A DNA stretch of 64,000 bases from Thalassobius vesicularis. GTDB lineage: Bacteria > Pseudomonadota > Alphaproteobacteria > Rhodobacterales > Rhodobacteraceae. The notes below the pieces were generated by a model. The model searched no databases, was not told where the DNA came from, and was given only the letters and a program-made list of their open reading frames with translations. This document shows, one piece after another, positions 52,612 through 62,272 of the stretch; the first letter of the stretch is position 1, and every line of letters starts with the position of its first letter. The stretch lies in NCBI RefSeq assembly GCF_004799325.1, contig NZ_SSMD01000006.1, positions 62,001 to 126,000 on the forward strand, given 5' to 3'. The translations under genes and the position numbers were made by a program.

Positions 52612-54807
52612 GTGACGCAGGCGGAATTCTATCACGAGGGCGAACTGGTGGGCGTGCTGACCACGCAGCCGCTGGATCGTGTTCTGGACTACAAGGCACC
52701 CGAAGGGGGCTGCCGGGCCGGTGCCTTTGTCGAGGTGCCGCTGGGCCCGCGCAAGGTGCTGGGCGTGGTCTGGGGGCCGGGCAAGGGGGATTACGACCGC
52801 AGCAAAATCCGCAGCGTGATCCGGGTGCTGGACGTGGCGCCTATGCGCGAAGAGATGCAGATTTTCCTGACCAAAGCCGGGGATTACACGCTGACGCCGA
52901 TGTCCGCGATGCTGCGGCTGGCGACGCGGGCCCCGGGGCTGAGCGATCCTCCGTCCATGCAGAAAGTGTACCGGCTGGGCGGGGCCGAACCGGACCGGAT
53001 GACCGACGCGCGCACGCGGGTGCTGGAGGTGCTGCGCGATTACGGCGGGCTGGCCTTCACGCTGAGCGAGCTGGCCGAGACGGCGGGGGTGACCACCAGC
53101 GTCGTTAAGGGGCTGGTCAAGCTGGGCGCGGTTTTGGAGGAAGACCGCCCGCGCGACACGCCGTTCCAGCGGCTGGACCCCGACTATGGCGGCAAGGAGC
53201 TGACCGAGGATCAGGCGGAGGCGGCTGGCGTTTTGCGGGCCTCGGTCCGCTCGGGCAGCTATGGAACGACCTTGCTGCGCGGGGTGACCGGCTCGGGCAA
53301 GACCGAGGTGTATCTGGAGGCCGTCGCCGAATGCCTGCGCGCGGGGCGGCAGGCGCTGGTGCTGCTGCCCGAGATCGCGCTGACCGCTGAATTCCTGACG
53401 CGGGTCGAGGCGCGGTTCGGGGCGAAACCGGCCGAGTGGCACTCGGGCGTGACGATGACCGAACGCCGCCGCATCTGGAAAATGGTCGGCGAGGGCGGGG
53501 CGCAGATGGTGATCGGCGCGCGCTCGGCCCTGTTCCTGCCGTTTCAGAACCTGGGCCTGATCGTTGTCGATGAAGAGCACGACACCTCGTACAAGCAAGA
53601 GGACGGGGTGCTGTATAATGCCCGCGATATGGCGGTGCTGCGGGCCAGTATCTGCGGGGCGCGCGTGGTGCTGGCCTCGGCCACGCCGTCCTTGGAAAGC
53701 TGGACCAATGCCGAGGCGGGTAAATACGACAAGCTGACCCTGACCAGCCGCTACGGCGAGGCGGTGCTGCCCGAGATGCGGGCGATTGATATGCGCGGTG
53801 AACAACTGCCCTCGGACCGCTGGATTTCCGGCGCGTTGCAGCGCGAGGTGAATGCGCGGGTCGAAAAAGGCGAGCAGGCGCTGCTGTTCATCAACCGCCG
53901 CGGCTATGCGCCGATCACGATCTGCCGGGCCTGCGGGCACCAGATCGGCTGTGACCATTGCGACGCGCGGATGGTGGAGCACCGGTTCCTGAAACGTCTG
54001 GTCTGCCACCAATGCGGCGAGACGAAACCCATGCCAGAGACCTGTCCCAGTTGCGGGGTCGAAGGGCGCCTGGCCCCGGTCGGCCCCGGTGTGGAACGTC
54101 TGGCCGAAGAGGCGACGGCGCTGTTCCCCGAGGCGCGGGTGGTGACGCTGAGCTCGGACATGTTCGGCTCGGCCCGGGCGCTGAAGGCGCAGATCAAGGC
54201 GATTGCCGATGGCGGTGCGGACATCATCATCGGCACGCAGCTGGTGGCCAAGGGGCACAACTTTCCGCTGCTGACGCTGGTGGGGGTGATTGACGCGGAT
54301 CTGGGGCTGCAAGGGTCAGACCTGCGGGCGGCGGAACGGACGTTCCAGCTGATGCGGCAGGTGGCGGGGCGCGCGGGGCGGTCCGAGCGCAAGGGGCTGG
54401 CGCTGTTGCAGACCTATCAGCCCGAACACCCGGTGATCCGCGCCATTCTGGCAGGGGACGAGGAGGGCTTTTGGCAGGCCGAGGCGGATGAGCGTCGCCA
54501 CGCCAGCGTGCCCCCGTTCGGGCGGATGGCGGGGATCGTGCTGTCGTCCACGGATGTGCAAGAGGTGTTCGATCTGGGCAACGACATGGCCCGGCGTGAT
54601 GGGCCGCTGCGGCAGATCGGGGCGCAGGTGTTCGGCCCGGCCCCCGCGCCGATTGCCCGCATCCGGGGGCGGCACCGGGTGCGCCTTTTGGTGAAGGCCG
54701 ACAAGGGCGCGCCGTTGCAGGCGGCGCTGGCGCGGTGGCTGGCGCAGTTCCGGCCCGGGCCCCAGACCCGGATCAGCGTCGATATAGACCCGCAGACGTT
54801 TTACTGA
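52612..54807 (+). CDS. priA: Primosomal replication-restart helicase PriA
   Basis: About 731 residues from GTG 52612, which follows GGGGGAC. Helicase motifs: GVTGSGKTEVYLEA (Walker A), VVDEEHDTSYKQED (Walker B/DEEH), and a zinc-binding region with CRACGHQIGCDHC and CHQCGETKPMPETCPSCG. It reloads the replisome at stalled forks. The longer open frame upstream runs antisense through the transaldolase gene and is rejected as coding. Confidence 0.95.
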   Translation: MTQAEFYHEGELVGVLTTQPLDRVLDYKAPEGGCRAGAFVEVPLGPRKVLGVVWGPGKGDYDRSKIRSVIRVLDVAPMREEMQIFLTKAGDYTLTPMSAMLRLATRAPGLSDPPSMQKVYRLGGAEPDRMTDARTRVLEVLRDYGGLAFTLSELAETAGVTTSVVKGLVKLGAVLEEDRPRDTPFQRLDPDYGGKELTEDQAEAAGVLRASVRSGSYGTTLLRGVTGSGKTEVYLEAVAECLRAGRQALVLLPEIALTAEFLTRVEARFGAKPAEWHSGVTMTERRRIWKMVGEGGAQMVIGARSALFLPFQNLGLIVVDEEHDTSYKQEDGVLYNARDMAVLRASICGARVVLASATPSLESWTNAEAGKYDKLTLTSRYGEAVLPEMRAIDMRGEQLPSDRWISGALQREVNARVEKGEQALLFINRRGYAPITICRACGHQIGCDHCDARMVEHRFLKRLVCHQCGETKPMPETCPSCGVEGRLAPVGPGVERLAEEATALFPEARVVTLSSDMFGSARALKAQIKAIADGGADIIIGTQLVAKGHNFPLLTLVGVIDADLGLQGSDLRAAERTFQLMRQVAGRAGRSERKGLALLQTYQPEHPVIRAILAGDEEGFWQAEADERRHASVPPFGRMAGIVLSSTDVQEVFDLGNDMARRDGPLRQIGAQVFGPAPAPIARIRGRHRVRLLVKADKGAPLQAALARWLAQFRPGPQTRISVDIDPQTFY

Positions 54808-54838
54808 TTGAATGGCCTCGAACTCGGGGAGGGGTGCA

Positions 54839-55954
54839 ATGCAGGATGTGGTGGTGATCGGAGCGGGGCCGGCTGGGCTGGCCTTGGGCGCGTGTTTAAA
54901 GGCGCAAGGGCTGGAGCCACTGATCCTGGAGCGCGAGGCGACCATCGGCAGCGCGTGGCGGCGGCACTATGACCGGCTGCATCTGCACACGGACAAGCGG
55001 CGCTCGGGGTTGCCGATGCGGCCCTATCCGGCCTCGGCCCCGCGCTATATCCCGCGCCAGCAGGTGGTGGAGTACCCAGAGGACTATGCTCAGCATTTCG
55101 GCCTGTCCCCACGCCTGAACTGCGCGGTCGAGAAGGTCGAGCAGATCGCGGGCGGCTGGCGCGTGACGGCGGGCGGGCAGCAGATCGAAACGCGCGCGGT
55201 GATCCCCGCAACCGGCGTCAGCGAGGTGCCCCGATACGGCGACTGGCCCGGGCTGGACGGGTTTCCCGGCCCAGTATTGCACACGCGCGACTATCGGCGT
55301 CCGGCGGACCTGCCGGGACAGCGGGTGCTGGTGATCGGCTTTGGCAACTCGGGCGGCGAGCTGGCGATGGATCTGGCCGAAGACGGGCGACAGGTGGACA
55401 TGGTGGTGCGCAGCCCCGTGAACCTGCTGCCGAAAGAGCTGTTCGGCCAGCCCATCGGCAACTTTGCCCTGTTGCAGAAGATCTTTCCCTATCGGGTGGT
55501 GGACGTGCTGACCGCGCCGATCCTGCGGGCCAAGATCGGGGATTACGCGCAATACGGGCTGCAGAAATCCCCCAAGGGGCCGAACGCTCAGGTGCGCGAG
55601 GACGGGCGCATTCCGCTGATTGATCTGGGCACGCTGGGCATGATCAAGGCGGGCAAGATTACCGTGCGGCCGGGGATCGAGCGATTGGACGGCAACTCGG
55701 TGACGTTCGTCGATGGCAGTACCGGGGCCTATGACGCGATCCTGATGGCGACGGGATACGGCGTCGATCTGCGGCCGATGTTCGGGGATATGCCGGGGCT
55801 GCTGGACGATAGCGGGCGGCCGCTGGAGTCAGCCCGGCAGATGGCGCCGGGGCTGTGGTTTTGCTCGTATCACACGGTGCCGAACGGCCAGTTGAAAGAG
55901 ATCAGCCTGCAAGCGCCCCGGATCGCCGCCGAGGTCGCCGCGTTTCTGGGCTAG
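54839..55954 (+). CDS. FAD/NAD(P)-dependent monooxygenase, FMO/YUCCA-like
   Basis: A 371-residue flavoprotein. The FAD motif is VVVIGAGPAGLALGACL, the NADP motif is VLVIGFGNSGGELAMDLAE, and the FMO-type segment ATGYGVDLRP closes the dinucleotide region. ATG 54839 follows GGGGAGGGG; an upstream in-frame ATG at 54812 lacks this. It probably oxygenates a small nucleophilic substrate or acts as a Baeyer-Villiger-like enzyme. Starts 31 bases after priA and converges on the YeeE-type gene. Confidence 0.85.
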   Translation: MQDVVVIGAGPAGLALGACLKAQGLEPLILEREATIGSAWRRHYDRLHLHTDKRRSGLPMRPYPASAPRYIPRQQVVEYPEDYAQHFGLSPRLNCAVEKVEQIAGGWRVTAGGQQIETRAVIPATGVSEVPRYGDWPGLDGFPGPVLHTRDYRRPADLPGQRVLVIGFGNSGGELAMDLAEDGRQVDMVVRSPVNLLPKELFGQPIGNFALLQKIFPYRVVDVLTAPILRAKIGDYAQYGLQKSPKGPNAQVREDGRIPLIDLGTLGMIKAGKITVRPGIERLDGNSVTFVDGSTGAYDAILMATGYGVDLRPMFGDMPGLLDDSGRPLESARQMAPGLWFCSYHTVPNGQLKEISLQAPRIAAEVAAFLG

Positions 55955-55959
55955 CCGCC

Positions 55960-57024
55960 TCAGGCCGCTTTCGAGCGCATCCCGCGCTGGTCCAGCAGGA
56001 TGTCGGTGGTCATCGCGCCGACCCACATGCAGAACAGCGCCAGCCACGCGGTGCCGGCAAAGACCGACCCGCCGGTCACACCGGCCCCGATCGCGCAACC
56101 GCCGGCCAGCATGGCGCCAAAGCCCATCAGCACGGCCCCGGTCATCGAGCGGCGCATATTGGATTCGTCCGAAAAGCCCTGGAACTTGAACTCTCCGCGC
56201 AGGAAGGACGAGGTGAACGAGCCGACCACGACACCCGGCACCAGACCGACCGAGAATTGCAGGATCTCGTTGCGGTCCAGAAAGAACATCAGAGTGTGCG
56301 CCGACGGGCCCGAGAAGGTGACGCTTTCGACGGTCACCGGGTCAAAGGCGATCTGCGACAGTGCGAAGGTGCTGACCCAGCCCACAGCCACGGCAAAGCC
56401 GACGCCCGCGCCAAAGATCAGGCGGCTCACCGAGATCTTGTTCTTCCACGACAGCACCAGCGCCAGCACGGCAAAGATGATGCCGATGGCCAGCCCGCCC
56501 CATTCCGGCAGGCCGAAAAAGGCGATCAGGTCCAGGTTGCGCCCGCCTTCGGTCACCCACAGGGATGCCACCGAGTTGCGGAAATCCGACAGGATGCCGG
56601 ACAGGCTCATTTGTGCGACGACGGCGAAAATCAGTCCGGACACGACCGAGCGCAGGTTGCCTGTCGCGGCCAGAACCAGCAGGCGGCCGGAACAGCCGCG
56701 CGCCAAGACCATGCCCACGCCAAAGATCAGCCCGCCGATGATGGCACCCGACCAGCTGCCGGGAATGGCCATCTGCCGCGCGTCGGCGGCGTTGAACAGG
56801 CCCAGCAGTTGGGCGCTTTGCACCCAGACCACGGCGGTCGAGAAGGTCAGGAACCAGACGGCGACCTTGTCGCCCATCTCGCCCCGTGCGAATTGCACGG
56901 TCGCGGCGCGCAGGCAGAACTGCGAGCGTTGCGCCGAGACGCCGAAAATGATGCCTGTCGCCAGACCCAAAAGGGCGGCGGTGTAGGATTCACCCACCCA
57001 TTCCACAAGTGCCAGAAGATCCAT
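55960..57024 (-). CDS. YeeE/YedE (TsuA)-type sulfur-compound transporter
   Basis: A 354-residue polytopic membrane protein. Conserved cysteines: Cys37 (SQFCLRA), Cys111 (ARGCSGRL) and a GGCAIGAG motif near the C-terminus, as in the thiosulfate channel TsuA. These pass a sulfur species along the pore. It stands alone and divergent from an MFS gene. About nine to eleven hydrophobic segments. Confidence 0.88.
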   Translation of the reverse strand: MDLLALVEWVGESYTAALLGLATGIIFGVSAQRSQFCLRAATVQFARGEMGDKVAVWFLTFSTAVVWVQSAQLLGLFNAADARQMAIPGSWSGAIIGGLIFGVGMVLARGCSGRLLVLAATGNLRSVVSGLIFAVVAQMSLSGILSDFRNSVASLWVTEGGRNLDLIAFFGLPEWGGLAIGIIFAVLALVLSWKNKISVSRLIFGAGVGFAVAVGWVSTFALSQIAFDPVTVESVTFSGPSAHTLMFFLDRNEILQFSVGLVPGVVVGSFTSSFLRGEFKFQGFSDESNMRRSMTGAVLMGFGAMLAGGCAIGAGVTGGSVFAGTAWLALFCMWVGAMTTDILLDQRGMRSKAA

Positions 57025-57045
57025 CGCGCGCCTCCGTCCCCGAAT

Positions 57046-57074
57046 TTGTCAAGTATATGCCATGTCGTGAATAT
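57046..57074. promoter_or_regulatory. Overlapping divergent promoters between YeeE-type and MFS genes
   Basis: Plus strand: TTGTCA (57046-57051), 17-bp spacer, GAATAT (57069-57074). Minus strand: a good -10, TATACT (57057-57052), lies in the same spacer; its -35 is weak (GTGCAC), so it may need an activator. Both genes could therefore be co-ordinately controlled. Confidence 0.45.
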
Positions 57075-57197
57075 GTGCACCTTGATTCAGATCAGGTGCC
57101 CGGTTGTGCGCAGGGGGCGGGTGGACTGTGCGTCCCGGCACCCGAGGGGGCTGGAATCCGTCTCGCCAAGTTCATGAAACGGGCGTAAGGGTTTCGC

Positions 57198-58430
57198 ATG
57201 ATACGCGTGACACCCCTGAGCGAGGCGCGCCACCTGCCGTTGTGGCGCCGGCCCGTTTCGCTGCTATTCCTCATGGCTGCGGCCATGCCCGTTGCCTTTG
57301 CCACATGGTCGGCGCTGCTGAACAACTTCGTCATCGAGGTGGCGAAGTTCGACGGCTCGGACATCGGCTGGCTGCATACGGTGCGCGAGATCCCCGGCTT
57401 TTTCGCCATTGGCGTCATCGCCCTGATCATGTTCATGCGAGAGCAGGTGCTGGGCGTCGTGTCCCTGTTGCTGCTGGGGGTGGCGACGGCTGTCACCGCG
57501 TGGTTCCCTTCGCTGGGCGGGATTTTGACGATCACGATGCTCAGTTCGATCGGGTTTCACTATTACGAGACGGTCAACCAGTCGCTGCAGCTGCAATGGC
57601 TGCCCAAGGACCGCGCGCCGCAGATTCTGGGCTGGCTACTGGCGGCTGGCTCGGCCGCGACGCTGGTGGCATATGGGCTGATCGTGCTCAGCTGGAACAC
57701 GCTGGGGCTGACCTATAACGTGGTCTACATGGCCGCGGGCGGTGTGACGGCGCTGATCGCGATTGTCTGCCTGCTGGCCTATCCGCAGTTCGAGGCGCCG
57801 AACCCGCAGCTCAAGAAATTCGTGCTGCGCAAGCGGTACTGGCTGTATTACGCGCTGCAATTCATGGCGGGCGCGCGGCGGCAGATCTTTACCGTGTTCG
57901 CGGGCTTCATGATGGTCGAGAAATTCGGCTTTGATGTGCATGAGGTGACCAGCCTGTACCTGATCAACCTGGTGGCCAACATGATCCTGGCCCCGGTCTT
58001 CGGCAAGATCGTCGCCCGGTTCGGAGAGCGCCGCGCGCTGGCCTTTGAATATACCGGGCTGGTGACGGTGTTCCTGCTGTATGGCGGCATCTACTGGTTC
58101 GGCTGGGGCGTGCTGCTGGCCTCGATCCTGTACGTGGTGGACCACATGTTCTTTGCGCTGGCACTGGCGCTGAAGACCTATTTCCAGAAGATCGCCGATC
58201 CGGGTGATATTGCGCCGACCGCCGCCGTGGCCTTTACCATCAACCATATCGCGGCGGTGTTCCTGCCGGCGGGGCTGGGCTATCTGTGGCTGGTCTCGCC
58301 CTCGGCGGTGTTTTTCCTGGCGGCGGGTATGGCAAGCGTGTCGCTGACGCTGGCACTGCTGATCCCGCGTCACCCGGAGCCGGGCAACGAGACCGTGTTT
58401 TCGCGCTTCCTGCCGGCGGCGGCAGAATAA
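57198..58430 (+). CDS. Major facilitator superfamily transporter
   Basis: A 410-residue protein with about 12 hydrophobic segments in two halves separated by a basic loop (LLAYPQFEAPNPQLKKFVLRKRYW). Motif A-like residues occur in FGKIVARFGERRAL between helices of the second half. I cannot assign a substrate. It ends one base before the MATE gene, so the two transporters are probably cotranscribed. The 173-base upstream gap carries a candidate promoter near 57046. Confidence 0.85.
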   Translation: MIRVTPLSEARHLPLWRRPVSLLFLMAAAMPVAFATWSALLNNFVIEVAKFDGSDIGWLHTVREIPGFFAIGVIALIMFMREQVLGVVSLLLLGVATAVTAWFPSLGGILTITMLSSIGFHYYETVNQSLQLQWLPKDRAPQILGWLLAAGSAATLVAYGLIVLSWNTLGLTYNVVYMAAGGVTALIAIVCLLAYPQFEAPNPQLKKFVLRKRYWLYYALQFMAGARRQIFTVFAGFMMVEKFGFDVHEVTSLYLINLVANMILAPVFGKIVARFGERRALAFEYTGLVTVFLLYGGIYWFGWGVLLASILYVVDHMFFALALALKTYFQKIADPGDIAPTAAVAFTINHIAAVFLPAGLGYLWLVSPSAVFFLAAGMASVSLTLALLIPRHPEPGNETVFSRFLPAAAE

Positions 58431-58431
58431 G

Positions 58432-59796
58432 ATGAGCAGACAGGCGAAATTTCTCACCGGCTCGACCATGCGGCATGTCGTGGTGATGACGCTGACCGGA
58501 TCGCTGGGGCTGAGCTTCATGTTCCTGGTGGATTTCCTGGCCCTGTACTGGGTCAGCCGCCTGGGCGACGAGGCGCTGATCGCCGCCATCGGGTTTGCCG
58601 GGACGTTGCAGTTCTTTGTCATCTCGATCTCGATCGGCATGATGATCGGCGCGGTGGCGCTGGTCAGCCGGACCTTGGGCATGGGGCGGCCGCGACGGGC
58701 GCGCCGGATCGCCACCTCGGCGCTGACCTATGGCGTGGGGGCGCAGGTCGTGATCGCGGTGGTCGTGTTCGTCTTCCGCTACCCGCTGCTGCGCCTGTCC
58801 GGCGCCGAGGGCGAGGTGCTGGAGGTGGCCGCCGATTTCCTGCAGATTTCCCTGCCGTCGCTGCCACTGATCGCGGCGGGAATGATGTCGGGCGCGGTGC
58901 TGCGCGCGCTGGGGGACGCGATGCGCTCGATGATGGTGACGATGTCCGCCGGGCTGATCGCCGTGGTGCTGGACCCGCTGCTGATCCTGTACATGGGCTG
59001 GGGGATCGAGGGCGCGGCGGCGGTCATCGTGATCTCGCGCGCAGTGATGGCGGTGATCGGGCTGTATTGGCTGACCCGCACACATGACATTCTGGCCAAG
59101 CCCGCGCTGGCTGACATGGGCCTGTACCTGAAACCCTTTGCGCTGATCGCGGTGCCTGCGATTGCCACGCAGATTTCGACTCCGTTCGGGAACTGGGTGC
59201 TGGTGCGCGCGATGGCTGACCACGGAGACAGCGCGGTGGCCGGCCTGGGCGTCGTCATGCGCCTGACCATCCTGTCCTTCGGCGGCATCTTTGCACTGAG
59301 CGGTGCCATCGGCGGCATCATCGGGCAGAACGCTGGGGCGGGGCAGCTGAACCGGGTCAAAAGCGCCTACCGCGACGCGCTGCTGTTTTGCGCGGCCTAT
59401 ACCGGGGTTACCTGGGTGCTGCTGGCGATCTTTGCCGACCGCGTGGCGGCGGGCTTTGGCCTAAGCGGCGAGGGGGCCGAGATCGTGCACATCTTCTCTC
59501 GCTTTGCGGCGGGGTCGTTCGTGTTCACGGGGGCGCTGTTCGTGTCGAACGCCGCCTTCAACAACCTGGGCCGTCCGCTGTGGGCAACCATCGCGAACTG
59601 GAGCCGCGACGGGCTGCTGATCGGGCCGCTGGCCTTTGCGCTGGGTCTGGCCTGGGGCGCGTCCGGCGTGGTGGTGGCGCAGGCGGTGGCCAATACCGTC
59701 GTCGGCATCGGCGCGGGCTGGATGGGCTGGCGCTATGTCAAGTCGGGTCGCGGACTGGAGCCGCGCGGTGGGCGTGGAAAACGTCCCGCCGCTTGA
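58432..59796 (+). CDS. MATE-family efflux transporter
   Basis: A 454-residue protein with twelve membrane segments and two homologous halves of MATE type (N-half GFAGTLQFFVISISIGMMIGAVALVSRTLG; central SGAVLRALGDAMRSMMVTM; C-half GGIIGQNAGAGQLNRVKSAY). Cation-coupled export of drugs or metabolites is the family function. It begins one base after the MFS stop. Basic C-terminal tail (RGGRGKRPAA). Confidence 0.92.
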   Translation: MSRQAKFLTGSTMRHVVVMTLTGSLGLSFMFLVDFLALYWVSRLGDEALIAAIGFAGTLQFFVISISIGMMIGAVALVSRTLGMGRPRRARRIATSALTYGVGAQVVIAVVVFVFRYPLLRLSGAEGEVLEVAADFLQISLPSLPLIAAGMMSGAVLRALGDAMRSMMVTMSAGLIAVVLDPLLILYMGWGIEGAAAVIVISRAVMAVIGLYWLTRTHDILAKPALADMGLYLKPFALIAVPAIATQISTPFGNWVLVRAMADHGDSAVAGLGVVMRLTILSFGGIFALSGAIGGIIGQNAGAGQLNRVKSAYRDALLFCAAYTGVTWVLLAIFADRVAAGFGLSGEGAEIVHIFSRFAAGSFVFTGALFVSNAAFNNLGRPLWATIANWSRDGLLIGPLAFALGLAWGASGVVVAQAVANTVVGIGAGWMGWRYVKSGRGLEPRGGRGKRPAA

Positions 59797-59853
59797 CCCC
59801 GACGCACAAGGCGCTTAGGCGCTAGGGCAACAGTTTTTGCCCCGGAGGCCGAC

Positions 59854-60720
59854 ATGCCCACCTTTACCGCTCTGACCACCCTGAAGGGAAAAGAACCCGC
59901 CGAGGCGCTTGGCCTGGCGATGGAAGAGATGTGGCCCGAACCCGAAGGCATTGGCGTGTTCGAGATCGAAGATGGCTCGGGCCTGTGGGAGGTCGGCGGC
60001 TATTTCACCGAAGCCCCGGATGAAACCGAACTGGCCCTGCTGGCCGCCGCCTATGACGCGAAACCCTTCGTGGTGTCGGAACTGCCGGAAACCGATTGGG
60101 TCGCCAAGGTCAAACGCGAGCTGGTGCCGGTGCGCGCCGGGCGCTTCTTCGTCTACGGCAGCCATGATGCGGATCAGGTGCCCGACGACGTCGAACCCCT
60201 GCTGATCGAGGCGGCGATGGCGTTCGGCACCGGCCACCACGGCACCACGCAGGGCTGCCTGCGCGCGCTGGACCGTCTGGATAACGACGGTGTGGTCTGC
60301 AAGAACGTGATCGACGTGGGCTGCGGCACCGCCGTTCTGGCGATGGGTGCGGCGCGGATCTGGCCGAACCCGGTCATGGCCAGCGATATCGACGAGGTTG
60401 CCGTGGACGTGGCCGAGGCCAACGTGAGGGTCAACAACTTGGAGGGCCGGGTGATCTGTGTCGAAGCCGCGGGCTTTGAAAACGACGCGATCAAGGCCAA
60501 GGCGCCCTTCGATCTGGTCTTTGCCAACATCCTGAAGGCCCCGCTGATCGACTTGGCCCCGGATATGGCCCGGTATCTGACCGACGGCGGCTATGCGATT
60601 CTCTCGGGGATTCTGAACGAGCAAGCCGATGAGGTTGTCGACGTTTATGCACGAAATGCGATCAATCTTATCCATCGTGAGGAGATTGGTGAGTGGACCA
60701 CGCTGACCCTGCGCAAATGA
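59854..60720 (+). CDS. prmA: Ribosomal protein L11 methyltransferase PrmA
   Basis: A 288-residue SAM-dependent methyltransferase. N-terminal L11-recognition domain, then FGTGHHGTTQGCLRALD, motif I VIDVGCGTAVLAMGAARI and the catalytic-region FANILKAPLIDLAP. It methylates ribosomal protein L11. A single gene after the MATE transporter, with CCGGAGG ahead of the ATG. Confidence 0.94.
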   Translation: MPTFTALTTLKGKEPAEALGLAMEEMWPEPEGIGVFEIEDGSGLWEVGGYFTEAPDETELALLAAAYDAKPFVVSELPETDWVAKVKRELVPVRAGRFFVYGSHDADQVPDDVEPLLIEAAMAFGTGHHGTTQGCLRALDRLDNDGVVCKNVIDVGCGTAVLAMGAARIWPNPVMASDIDEVAVDVAEANVRVNNLEGRVICVEAAGFENDAIKAKAPFDLVFANILKAPLIDLAPDMARYLTDGGYAILSGILNEQADEVVDVYARNAINLIHREEIGEWTTLTLRK

Positions 60721-60830
60721 AGTCATTTCAAGGCTGAATTGCAGCGAGAATTGGGCGCTCGCCCCATTTTCGCCACAATTCGCAGGTACTTAGATCATGT
60801 CGCTGGTGGGGGCCACGACAGGAGGCTGCC

Positions 60831-61175
60831 ATGGCCGATATGTTTAATCAGTTTGACGACCGCCTTCAGCGGATCGAGGCCAATCGTGCTCGTTTGAAGC
60901 GCGGCTACTCGTTGACCGTGGACCGGGATGGTCTGATCGTCGCTCGTCCCCGTGCCACCAAGCGCAGCTTCCATATCAAGGGCATCGTTCTTTTGGTCGT
61001 CGGCTTCTTGTGCTTCAAGGCACTGCTGATCGCCTACATGGGGATTGGCACCTACCAAGACCGTGTTGCCAATCTGGAAAACGGCGCAACGACCGAGCAG
61101 GTCGGAGCCTGGTTCATGCAGGCCGACCCCGTGTCCCTGCGTGTTGCGACCGAACTGCGCAAACTGATCCGATAA
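60831..61175 (+). CDS. Small conserved-looking membrane protein
   Basis: A 114-residue protein with one membrane segment (about residues 49-70, HIKGIVLLVVGFLCFKALLIAYMG), a basic N-terminal half (RLQRIEANRARLKRGYS) and a short helical tail. No family is recognised. The preceding ribosome site is GGAGG, and a hairpin follows its stop. Confidence 0.7.
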   Translation: MADMFNQFDDRLQRIEANRARLKRGYSLTVDRDGLIVARPRATKRSFHIKGIVLLVVGFLCFKALLIAYMGIGTYQDRVANLENGATTEQVGAWFMQADPVSLRVATELRKLIR

Positions 61176-61199
61176 TCTCTCTCATCCCTTCGGAAACGA

Positions 61200-61233
61200 A
61201 ACAGCCGCTCTCGATTGCTCGGGGGCGGCTGTT
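61200..61233. terminator. Hairpin between the small membrane protein and DUF1127 genes
   Basis: AACAGCCGC (61200-61208) / GCGGCTGTT (61225-61233), a perfect 9-bp stem with a 16-base loop, lying between convergent stops at 61175 and 61271. Only short T-runs flank it, so a modest bidirectional terminator. Confidence 0.6.
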
Positions 61234-61270
61234 CCGATTGGGCCGAGGGACGGCCGATCTTGGGGGCGGC

Positions 61271-61477
61271 TTAGCGGCGCACCACCCATTCAATATCACC
61301 ACGCGAAAGGCCGATATCATCCAGCTCGCGGTCGGTCAGGCGCGACAGGGCCATACGGGTGGCGCGGGCATCTTGCCAGCGCATCAGCGAATTGATGGCC
61401 ACAGTGAAGGCGGTGACGACACGGCCGGCTACACCACCGGCCTGATAGGGGGCGTGGGTATTATCATAGACAGCCAT
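61271..61477 (-). CDS. DUF1127 (YjiS-like) small protein
   Basis: A 68-residue protein ending in the DUF1127 signature LSRLTDRELDDIGLSRGDIEWVVRR. Such small basic proteins are often stress- or phosphate-linked regulators in alphaproteobacteria. The 294-base upstream gap is shared with ruvC. Confidence 0.85.
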   Translation of the reverse strand: MAVYDNTHAPYQAGGVAGRVVTAFTVAINSLMRWQDARATRMALSRLTDRELDDIGLSRGDIEWVVRR

Positions 61478-61711
61478 ATCAGAGTTCCTAATTTACAGGG
61501 GTTTCGTTTGGGTATGAGCGGCACATAATCTGAGGAAAAAATTCGCACAACGGGGGCAAATTGCATAGTTCCTATGCGGTTTTCGCATGGGTGCTGCGAT
61601 GCAGCATTTTGGCGGACGGAGCGGCGATCACCAACGTCACTCCGCCGAAACGTCTGCCGGGGTGCAGGCAGATCGACGGCAATGCGGAATGATCGCCCGG
61701 TTGCATTGGTC

Positions 61712-61741
61712 TTGGCGTTTGTTCTCGTTTCGTGCTAATGC
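61712..61741 (+). promoter_or_regulatory. ruvCAB promoter with LexA-like SOS box
   Basis: TTGGCG (61712-61717), 18-bp spacer, TAATGC (61736-61741). Inside the spacer, 61721-61735 reads GTTC-N7-GTGC, seven of eight bases of the alphaproteobacterial LexA direct-repeat box GTTC-N7-GTTC. Binding there would block the promoter. The rest of the 61478-61771 gap shows no other gene. Confidence 0.65.
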
Positions 61742-61771
61742 AGTAAAAAAGCAACAACGCAGGGGGCAGAG

Positions 61772-62272
61772 ATGCGGGTATTGGGCATAGATCCCGGGCT
61801 GCGCAACATGGGCTGGGGCGTGATTGAGGCCGAAGGCAGCCGCCTGAGCCACGTCGCCAACGGCATTTGCCACTCGGATGGCGATGACCTGGCCGAGCGT
61901 TTGCTGTCCCTGTACAACCAACTGACCGAGATCGTGGCGCGCTTTGCGCCGGACACGGCGGCGGTCGAGCAGACCTTTGTCAACAAGGATGCGGTGGGGA
62001 CGCTGAAACTGGGCCAGGCGCGGGCGATTGCCCTTTTGGTGCCGGCGCAGGCGGGGGTTCCCATCGGGGAATACGCCCCCAACAAGGTGAAAAAGACCGT
62101 TGTCGGCGTGGGTCACGCGGCCAAGGTTCAGGTGGATCACATGGTGAAGATGCAATTGCCCGGCGTGGTCATCAACGGCCCCGACGCGGCGGACGCGCTG
62201 GCGATCGCGATTTGCCACGCACATTACTCGCGCGGGTCAGCGGCGGCGTTGCGCATCAAGGGGGCAGCATGA
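61772..62272 (+). CDS. ruvC: Holliday junction resolvase RuvC
   Basis: A 166-residue nuclease with the full acidic tetrad at the same numbers as in E. coli: Asp7, Glu66, Asp138 and Asp141 ([28 protein letters not shown]). It cuts Holliday junctions symmetrically with RuvAB. Stop overlaps the ruvA start (ATGA). A LexA-like box lies 37-51 bases upstream. Confidence 0.97.
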   Translation: MRVLGIDPGLRNMGWGVIEAEGSRLSHVANGICHSDGDDLAERLLSLYNQLTEIVARFAPDTAAVEQTFVNKDAVGTLKLGQARAIALLVPAQAGVPIGEYAPNKVKKTVVGVGHAAKVQVDHMVKMQLPGVVINGPDAADALAIAICHAHYSRGSAAALRIKGAA

